Shown one piece after another: positions 58,409 through 64,000 of a stretch of DNA of 64,000 bases (positions are counted from its first letter, which is position 1; each line of letters opens with the position of its first letter). The translations under genes and the position numbers were made by a program. The DNA is from an uncultured Prochlorococcus sp. Its GTDB lineage: Bacteria; Cyanobacteriota; Cyanobacteriia; PCC-6307; Cyanobiaceae. Location of the stretch: NCBI GenBank assembly GCA_902623195.1, contig CACNSV010000003.1:1-64000 (forward strand), given 5' to 3'. The notes under the pieces are model-generated. The model was given only the letters and a program-made list of their open reading frames with translations, had not been told where the DNA came from and made no database searches.

Positions 58409-58421
58409 TGAACATTCCACA
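58409..58421 (-). repeat. 13-base word, copy 3, upstream of priA
   Basis: TGAACATTCCACA on the plus strand, which is TGTGGAATGTTCA on the minus strand, 24 bases before the priA start and about 290 bases before rpoD. It is identical in all 13 positions to the two copies flanking the csoS1/rdgB control region, 46.5 kb away. Confidence 0.6.
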
Positions 58422-58599
58422 AAGTGTTTTTGCACATTGTACGCATTTAGTTCTGAGGGAAGACATGAAGCTTTGATCATTGAATTAAACATTCAATTTT
58501 GATCTGCCAGTCTGAGAAAGCCCTAAACTTTTTGCCTTAGGTAATTTATAACACTAATTAATTTTTTCAACATTTTCCAAGCACTTTAACTTTTAAAAC

Positions 58600-58629
58600 C
58601 TTTGTGAATAGATGAACTTCACCACAAAG
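58600..58629 (+). promoter_or_regulatory. Inverted repeat in the sigma-factor leader
   Basis: CTTTGTG (58600-58606) and CACAAAG (58623-58629) can form a 7-bp stem with a 16-base loop; a competing shorter pairing GTGAA/TTCAC overlaps it. It ends 83 bases before the rpoD ATG. It could be an operator or an RNA leader element. Structure is direct; the role is not established. Confidence 0.45.
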
Positions 58630-58712
58630 CTAACTTTTGCTACTAAATGTACGGAATAGCCGTAATTAAAGTTTTATTTAGTTAAATTCACCCTAGAAAG
58701 GAGTACAACACT

Positions 58713-59891
58713 ATGTGTCCAATAGCTACAGAGTCTAAAAATCCTAAATCACGTTCTAAGAAAAAAATAAATAAGAAAACTGATTTGACTTCAGTAAACC
58801 ATGTGGAAAGTGTAAAAAATGTAGCAGGAGAAGCAACTAATCAAATATCTGAGAGTGAAAAAGTTTCTTTGGATAGCAGTGATTATAGCCTTACAGATGA
58901 AGAAGCAAAAAATCTCGGTAACATAAAACTTGGACCTAAAGGAACTTATACAGAAGATTCAATTAGAGTTTATTTACAAGAAATTGGAAGAATTAGATTA
59001 CTAAGACCAGATGAAGAGATTGAGCTGGCACGAAAAATAGCAGATTTACTTCAACTCGAAGAATTAGCAACACAATTTGAATCTGAGAAAGGATATTTTC
59101 CCTCAGTAAGAGAGTGGGCCGAACTAATAGATATGCCACTTTCAAAATTTAGAAGAAGGTTACTACTCGGAAGAAGAGCAAAAGAAAAAATGGTTCAATC
59201 TAATCTGAGACTAGTTGTTTCCATAGCTAAGAAGTATATGAATAGAGGTTTATCTTTCCAAGACTTAATTCAAGAAGGGAGTTTAGGACTCATAAGAGCC
59301 GCTGAAAAGTTTGATCATGAAAAAGGTTATAAATTCTCAACCTATGCTACATGGTGGATTAGGCAAGCGATCACAAGAGCGATCGCAGACCAAAGTAGAA
59401 CTATCAGATTACCAGTACATTTATACGAAACCATTTCAAGAATAAAAAAAACTACTAAAGTTTTGAGTCAAGAATTTGGAAGAAAACCTTCTGAAGAAGA
59501 AATAGCAGAAAGCATGGAAATGACTATTGAAAAATTAAGATTCATCGCAAAAAGCGCACAACTTCCCATATCTCTTGAAACCCCCATTGGAAAGGAAGAA
59601 GATTCAAGACTAGGAGATTTCATAGAGGCTGATATTGAGAATCCTGAGCAAGATGTCTCTAAAACTTTACTAAGAGAAGACTTAGAGGGTGTTCTTGCGA
59701 CTTTAAGTCCAAGAGAAAGAGATGTACTAAGACTTAGATATGGAATAGATGATGGCAGGATGAAAACATTAGAAGAAATAGGCCAAATTTTTGATGTTAC
59801 AAGAGAACGAATTAGACAAATAGAAGCAAAGGCATTAAGAAAATTAAGGCACCCAAACAGAAACGGAGTTTTAAAAGAATATATAAAATAA
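58713..59891 (+). CDS. rpoD: Principal RNA polymerase sigma factor (RpoD/SigA)
   Basis: A 392-residue sigma-70 group 1 factor. An N-terminal Lys/Ser-rich region (1-~70) precedes region 1.2 ([20 protein letters not shown]), region 2 ([20 protein letters not shown], then [20 protein letters not shown] for -10 recognition), region 3 ([20 protein letters not shown]) and region 4 ([20 protein letters not shown]) for -35 binding. Completeness of region 1.2 and the strong match in 2.4 favour the principal factor over alternative group 2 sigmas. ATG 58713 has a strong SD 9 bases upstream. Confidence 0.95.
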   Translation: MCPIATESKNPKSRSKKKINKKTDLTSVNHVESVKNVAGEATNQISESEKVSLDSSDYSLTDEEAKNLGNIKLGPKGTYTEDSIRVYLQEIGRIRLLRPDEEIELARKIADLLQLEELATQFESEKGYFPSVREWAELIDMPLSKFRRRLLLGRRAKEKMVQSNLRLVVSIAKKYMNRGLSFQDLIQEGSLGLIRAAEKFDHEKGYKFSTYATWWIRQAITRAIADQSRTIRLPVHLYETISRIKKTTKVLSQEFGRKPSEEEIAESMEMTIEKLRFIAKSAQLPISLETPIGKEEDSRLGDFIEADIENPEQDVSKTLLREDLEGVLATLSPRERDVLRLRYGIDDGRMKTLEEIGQIFDVTRERIRQIEAKALRKLRHPNRNGVLKEYIK

Positions 59892-59939
59892 TACCGATAG
59901 ATTTATCTTCATTAAGTTGCTAAATAATAACTTTAAATG

Positions 59940-59968
59940 TTTACTTATTTCTTTTAATCTTAAGTAAA
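59940..59968 (+). promoter_or_regulatory. AT-rich inverted repeat before hemC
   Basis: TTTACTTA (59940-59947) and TAAGTAAA (59961-59968) form an 8-bp, mostly A-T stem with a 13-base loop, ending 12 bases before the hemC ATG and 48 bases after the rpoD stop. It could limit ribosome access to hemC or mark the end of the rpoD message. AT-only stems are common by chance here. Confidence 0.3.
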
Positions 59969-59980
59969 GATAATATTTTA

Positions 59981-60931
59981 ATGACTAAAACAAATCTAAG
60001 AATAGCAACAAGAAGAAGTAAGTTAGCCATGGTGCAAACTTTATGGGTTAAAGCAGAACTAGAGAGAAATATCCCTGATATAGAGATATCAATAGAAGCC
60101 ATGGCAACTCAAGGAGATAAAATACTTGATGTTGCACTAGCTAAGATTGGAGACAAAGGGCTATTTACGAAAGAACTTGAAGCTCAAATGCTATTAGATA
60201 AAGCCGATATAGCTGTTCACTCTCTTAAAGATTTACCTACAAACTTACCAGATGGGCTCACCTTAGGATGTATTACAGAAAGAGAAAACCCTTCAGATGC
60301 TTTAGTTGTTAACAAAAAGAATGAGATTTATCAATTAGAAACTTTGCCTTCCGGATCCATTGTGGGAACAAGCTCATTAAGAAGACTTGCTCAATTAAGG
60401 TTTAATTTTCCCAATCTTGTATTTAAAGACATCAGGGGTAATGTTGTAACTAGACTTGAAAAGTTAGATTCTGGAGAATTCGATTGTATTATTCTTGCCG
60501 CAGCAGGTTTAAAAAGATTAGGATTTGAATCAAGAATTCATCAACTAATTTCAAGTGAAATTTCACTGCATGCAGTGGGTCAGGGAGCTTTAGGGATTGA
60601 GTGCAAAAAAGATGATAATAAAATTATAAAGATCATAAATGTTTTGAATCATGAGGAAACAAGTAAGAGATGTTTAGCGGAAAGATCATTCTTACGAGAA
60701 TTAGAAGGAGGTTGCCAGGTTCCAATAGGTGTTAACAGCGAAGTAAAAAATGATTTAATTTGTTTAAAAGGTATGGTTGCTTCTATTGATGGTAAAAGAC
60801 TTATTAAAGATTATTCAGAAGGAAATATTAATGAACCTGAAAAAATCGGGAAAATGTTAGCTAATAAACTTAAAAGTAAGGGAGCAGATGAAATACTTAA
60901 TGAAATATTCGACAAATATCGCCAAAATTAA
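59981..60931 (+). CDS. hemC: Porphobilinogen deaminase
   Basis: A 316-residue enzyme that polymerises four porphobilinogens into hydroxymethylbilane for haem and chlorophyll. Seen: [78 protein letters not shown] and the dipyrromethane-cofactor Cys in [18 protein letters not shown]. Length is normal. It follows rpoD by 89 bases. It overlaps the convergent pyrophosphatase by 4 bases. Confidence 0.97.
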   Translation: MTKTNLRIATRRSKLAMVQTLWVKAELERNIPDIEISIEAMATQGDKILDVALAKIGDKGLFTKELEAQMLLDKADIAVHSLKDLPTNLPDGLTLGCITERENPSDALVVNKKNEIYQLETLPSGSIVGTSSLRRLAQLRFNFPNLVFKDIRGNVVTRLEKLDSGEFDCIILAAAGLKRLGFESRIHQLISSEISLHAVGQGALGIECKKDDNKIIKIINVLNHEETSKRCLAERSFLRELEGGCQVPIGVNSEVKNDLICLKGMVASIDGKRLIKDYSEGNINEPEKIGKMLANKLKSKGADEILNEIFDKYRQN

Positions 60932-61515
60932 TCAATTAAACTTGGCTCAATATCTTTTTTATATCTCATCTCACAATCTTCAATCACTTTAATAGCTTCT
61001 TCAATTCCAAGAAAACCATTTACTTTACATGTACCTGGCTTTTTTAAATCTTTATAATGTTCCCAATAGTAAGTAGTTTCTTTAATCCAATGAGGGCCTA
61101 AATCTTCAAAAGATTTTATATGTTCCATTCTTTTATCATCTGATAAAACAGCGATTATTTTATCATCAACTTCTCCACCATCATCAAACTTCATAACACC
61201 AATAATTCTGGCTTCAACAATGGAACCTGGAATCAAAGGTTCTGTAACAGAGACAATTTCAATATCTAAGGGGTCACCATCCTCATCCCATGTCTTTGGA
61301 ATACACCCGTATGCGAATGGATAAGCTAATGATGAATAACCGACCCTATCGAGCTTTAAATGTCCTGTTTCAGTAATTAGTTCATATTTATTTATTGTAT
61401 TAGAATTTAATTCGACTATTGTATTAACTATCAATTTAGTTTCATCTGTAAAAGCATTTAATATATGTAATAAATTAGGGGTACTTTTACTTGGTGGTTG
61501 ATTAAGATTAGCCAT
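60928..61515 (-). CDS. ppa: Family I inorganic pyrophosphatase, intact
   Basis: A 195-residue soluble pyrophosphatase that hydrolyses PPi released by biosynthesis. All key residues are seen: [20 protein letters not shown] with Glu, Lys, Glu, [20 protein letters not shown] with Arg and the Tyr pair, [11 protein letters not shown] with all three Asp, [14 protein letters not shown], and [10 protein letters not shown] with Tyr-Lys. Its N-terminal ~28 residues differ from the cyanobacterial type. It is probably the working enzyme of this cell, in contrast to the altered copy at 45636-46184. Confidence 0.94.
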   Translation of the reverse strand: MANLNQPPSKSTPNLLHILNAFTDETKLIVNTIVELNSNTINKYELITETGHLKLDRVGYSSLAYPFAYGCIPKTWDEDGDPLDIEIVSVTEPLIPGSIVEARIIGVMKFDDGGEVDDKIIAVLSDDKRMEHIKSFEDLGPHWIKETTYYWEHYKDLKKPGTCKVNGFLGIEEAIKVIEDCEMRYKKDIEPSLID

Positions 61516-61589
61516 ATTCTATAGAAATTGTTTTATTTTACAATCTTATATGATTCAAAAAACTTTAAAAGTTATGATTCAAAATATAT

Positions 61590-63089
61590 CTAATTTAATA
61601 AACTAATTTTTTTTTCTAAATAGGAGATGAAATATTTTGGTGATAATTCTAATTTTGTCACATCTTTTACTAATTCCATTGCATTTAAAGATCTTCCATA
61701 CTTATGTACATTTTCTTTAAGCCAGTCAATAATTAACTTATAAGATTGATTTGCAATTAAGTTATCAATTAATCCAAGATCATCTTCTAACTTGCTTGTT
61801 ATTTGTGCACTTATTAAATGTCCAATTAAATAAGAGGGGAAATAGCCAAAAGCTCCTTCACTCCAATGAACATCTTGCAAACATCCCAACTTATCATTAG
61901 GTGGCCTAACACCTAAAAGCTTTTCATACCTATTATTCCACTCAAATGGTAAATCTTCAGGATTTAAATCCCCCTCAATTAACTCAATTTCTAACTCGGT
62001 CCTTATGAGTATATGTAAACCATAACTAAGTTCATCAGCTTCAACTCTATTCAAACCAGCTTTAAAAATATTCATTGATTTCCACAATTCCTCATAATTT
62101 TTTAGAGGACACCCTTTTTCACTAAAAAATTTAAAGAAACTTTGAGAAAAAGCTTTAGATTTAACAATTCTATTCTCCCAAAATAATGATTGGCTTTCAT
62201 GTACAGCCATGGATGTTGCTTGACCTAAAGGCCAAGCAAACCATTGATGACTCTGAGAAGGTAAACCTTGTTCATATACCGAATGCCCCCATTCATGAGC
62301 AGTTGCTAAAAAACTTGAGAATGGTTCACCTTTGACAAACCTGGTTGTTACTCTAAAATCTTTTGGGCCCAATGTTATGGAAAACGGGTGAGGGGATTCT
62401 GCTACAGCAACCAAATTTTTATCTCTTCCAAAAACATCAAGTAATTTCTCAGAGAGATACTTCTGAGAATTATGGTCTAAATCCCAATTATCTTTCTTGA
62501 CTTTTTTAGTGTTCTTTAACATTAATGGTACAGCTTCTTTAATAGGATTAAAGATTTTAAATAACCATTCTTTGGAGATATCAGGCTCATAAGGTTGAGC
62601 TAATGTTTCCCATGGAGTTAATTCATTTGAAATTTGCTTAGCTTCTTCAATACGCAATTTGATAAGTTCTTTGAAGCATGGCAGGAATATTTTATATTCT
62701 GAATTTTCTTTAGCTTGCTGCCAACTTTCATAACCACGTGATTTTGCTCTAGCTAGATGTTCAACTAAAATTGGATCAATTTTTTTCTGTCTATCAAGTT
62801 CTTTTTTTAAAAGTTCAATATTTTTCATTTTTGAATTAAATTGAATCTCATCAATTACGTCAATTCCTTTTAATTCTGTCTCAGCTGAAATTATCAAATC
62901 AGATAAAATATTGGAAGAAGTTCTTTCATGAAGAATTTTTGCCAAATATGTTAATTGATCGGCTCTCCAAGAAGCACCTTTTCTAGGCATTATTGTATTT
63001 TGATCCCAATAAAGAGTATTTTGTATAGAGCCTAAAATTTGCGTTTCATTCAAATAAGCACCTAACCTATTCCAAGCTTTCTCCTCCAA
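61590..63089 (-). CDS. M32 (Taq-type) metallocarboxypeptidase
   Basis: A 499-residue zinc carboxypeptidase of the M32 family that trims C-terminal residues from peptides. The metal site is FLATAHEWGHSVYEQGLPSQ (HExxH), with the third ligand in SMAVHESQSLFWENRIVKSK. Other family blocks are TTRFVKGEPFSSFL and VEADELSYGLHILIRTELE. The start is TTG 63089 with AGGGAGA just upstream; the next ATG is after conserved sequence. Protein turnover or peptide recycling is the likely role. Confidence 0.93.
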   Translation of the reverse strand: MEEKAWNRLGAYLNETQILGSIQNTLYWDQNTIMPRKGASWRADQLTYLAKILHERTSSNILSDLIISAETELKGIDVIDEIQFNSKMKNIELLKKELDRQKKIDPILVEHLARAKSRGYESWQQAKENSEYKIFLPCFKELIKLRIEEAKQISNELTPWETLAQPYEPDISKEWLFKIFNPIKEAVPLMLKNTKKVKKDNWDLDHNSQKYLSEKLLDVFGRDKNLVAVAESPHPFSITLGPKDFRVTTRFVKGEPFSSFLATAHEWGHSVYEQGLPSQSHQWFAWPLGQATSMAVHESQSLFWENRIVKSKAFSQSFFKFFSEKGCPLKNYEELWKSMNIFKAGLNRVEADELSYGLHILIRTELEIELIEGDLNPEDLPFEWNNRYEKLLGVRPPNDKLGCLQDVHWSEGAFGYFPSYLIGHLISAQITSKLEDDLGLIDNLIANQSYKLIIDWLKENVHKYGRSLNAMELVKDVTKLELSPKYFISYLEKKISLLN

Positions 63090-63190
63090 AAGTTTCTCCC
63101 TACAAATCTATATAATAAAGCTATTTTTTATAGTCAGCGAGTGATATAAAAACTATATTTTAGAGAATAACTTAAAAATTTTTCTAATTA

Positions 63191-63670
63191 ATGGAACAAG
63201 TTATTTCATCAATAAAAGTAATTTCCAAAGGCCAGGGATTTACAGACATCACTTATGCAGTCGAGGAATTTATTAGAGAAAATAATTATGTTAATGGTAT
63301 ATTAATTTTAAACGTACTTCACACTAGCTGCAGTTTGATATTAAATGAGAATGCAGATCCAAATGTTCTTTATGACCTAGGTAAATACATTGAATCAATA
63401 GTTCCATATAACTCCTATAAAGACTTAAACATTCAATCTAAAGAAATATACTATAAACACTTTCAAGAGGGTGAAGATGATATGCCTGCTCATATAAAAA
63501 CAGCTTTGACAAACAACTCTTTATCATTGAGCTTTCAGAATGAAAAGCTTATTATCGGAATTTGGCAAGCTATTTACTTATGGGAGCATCGCTCTGAGAA
63601 AAAAGAACGCATAGTAAATATTCATGCAATTGGTGAAAAAATAAACAGAAACTATAATGAAAATAATTAA
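63191..63670 (+). CDS. YjbQ/UPF0047 family protein
   Basis: A 159-residue member of the YjbQ (UPF0047) family; some homologues have weak secondary thiamine-phosphate synthase activity. Seen: VLHTSCSLILNENADPNVLY, YKHFQEGEDDMPAHIKTALT with the conserved His/Glu/Asp metal-type cluster, and LIIGIWQAIYLWEHRSEKKE. Length is about 20 residues longer than many homologues owing to the C-terminus. It is 10 bases upstream of the pterin dehydratase gene. Confidence 0.9.
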   Translation: MEQVISSIKVISKGQGFTDITYAVEEFIRENNYVNGILILNVLHTSCSLILNENADPNVLYDLGKYIESIVPYNSYKDLNIQSKEIYYKHFQEGEDDMPAHIKTALTNNSLSLSFQNEKLIIGIWQAIYLWEHRSEKKERIVNIHAIGEKINRNYNENN

Positions 63671-63679
63671 TTTATTGCA

Positions 63680-63967
63680 ATGAAACCATATCTTTTAAAA
63701 GAGGAAGAGATTAAAAAATTAGAAGCTAAAATTCCCGGTTGGGAAATTCATTCAAATTATATTGAAAGGAATATTATCTTTCAGAATTTTGTAGATGCTT
63801 TCTCTTTTATGACTAAAGTAGCTCTGCTTGCAGAAAAATATAATCACCACCCAAATTGGTACAATGTCTATTCACAAGTCAGAATTAAATTATCTACTCA
63901 TGACTTAGGTGGGATATCAAACTTAGATCATATCCTTGCATCAGAGATAAATATATTACTTAAATAA
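63680..63967 (+). CDS. Pterin-4a-carbinolamine dehydratase
   Basis: A 95-residue enzyme of the PCD/DCoH family that dehydrates 4a-hydroxytetrahydropterin. The full signature E-x3-H-H-P-x5-Y-x9-H-x8-D is present from residue 52 (EKYNHHPNWYNVY at 52-64, then His74 and Asp83), so catalytic residues are intact. It contrasts with the acRAF-like relative at 4669-4914, which lacks the His-His-Pro. It follows yjbQ by 10 bases. With folE it may support pterin metabolism; the physiological pterin is not known from sequence. Confidence 0.93.
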   Translation: MKPYLLKEEEIKKLEAKIPGWEIHSNYIERNIIFQNFVDAFSFMTKVALLAEKYNHHPNWYNVYSQVRIKLSTHDLGGISNLDHILASEINILLK

Positions 63968-64000
63968 ACACTTTTTTTAATAGTTTTAAAAGTAGATATT

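Larger units (their letters stand above)
58385..58712 (+). promoter_or_regulatory. Divergent control region between priA and rpoD
   Basis: A 328-base gene-free stretch. It contains copy 3 of the 13-base word (58409-58421), the inverted repeat CTTTGTG (58600-58606) / CACAAAG (58623-58629), and TACGG-AATAG-CCGTA (58648-58662 approximately). The sigma gene's SD, GAAAGGAG (58696-58703), is among the best in the window. The size suggests a long, structured 5' leader or multiple promoters for the sigma gene. I see no convincing small open frame. Confidence 0.6.

Noticed and set aside
59379-59386. GCGATCGC, the HIP1 octamer of many cyanobacteria
   Set aside because: I noticed only one copy, and it is inside conserved rpoD coding sequence; HIP1 is not a feature of this lineage, so it is a coding coincidence.

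Overview
The window is a contiguous, gene-dense piece (about 66 protein genes in 64 kb, mostly short gaps) of a very AT-rich marine picocyanobacterial chromosome. The form IA Rubisco plus alpha-carboxysome (cso) operon, chlN/chlB/chlL beside light-dependent POR, aar/ado alkane genes, a ferrochelatase with a chlorophyll-binding tail, Psb27 and the low GC together point to high-light-adapted Prochlorococcus. The genus call is confident; the clade is an inference. I found no rRNA, tRNA, CRISPR array, IS element or prophage. One lone tyrosine recombinase is present.

Layout. 1-4.4 kb: end of an unknown gene, GNAT acetyltransferase, ABC exporter and hisG (minus strand), then gloB and ridA (plus). 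4.4-13.8 kb: carboxysome locus on the minus strand, csoS1-rbcL-rbcS-csoS2-csoSCA-csoS4A-csoS4B-acRAF-like, with rdgB (plus) and csoS1D lying upstream of csoS1. 13.4-18.9 kb: a conserved unknown gene, chlN-chlB-chlL, and convergent por. 18.9-22.9 kb: a bitopic unknown protein, a lipoate-ligase-like protein, a degenerate site-2 protease, trpF and folE. 23-27.6 kb: SDR, accA, aar, ado and a creatininase-family gene (minus). 27.6-34 kb: an S1-domain protein, a Tab2-like protein, a YfiH-like protein, an SNase-like secreted protein, ilvB and hemH. 34-38.6 kb: recombinase, cobO, pyrH, frr and a geranylgeranyl-reductase-like flavoprotein. 38.6-46.9 kb: tal, ftsI with a probable ftsL, a CPBP protease, a double phosphatase/mutase, lepB, a degenerate pyrophosphatase and two small unknowns. 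47-56.1 kb: proS, psb27, purA, a pfkB kinase, cutA, cobK, ssb, DUF2854, argB and a DUF3153 fusion. 56.1-64 kb: priA, the principal sigma factor, hemC, an intact pyrophosphatase, an M32 carboxypeptidase, yjbQ and pterin dehydratase.

The genes serve CO2 fixation, chlorophyll/haem/cobalamin synthesis, fatty-acid to alkane conversion, nucleotide and amino-acid synthesis, cell division and core expression. Most are ordinary core genes. The signals least explained by standard annotation are: (i) stem-loops after csoS1, rbcL and rbcS, the three shell/Rubisco genes followed by a real gap; (ii) an identical 13-base word in three copies, all intergenic, upstream of csoS1/rdgB and priA/rpoD; (iii) several enzyme homologues that have lost catalytic residues (site-2 protease, pyrophosphatase, YfiH, SNase-like); (iv) an FtsL candidate; and (v) a TPR-like/DUF3153 fusion carrying an internal lipobox.
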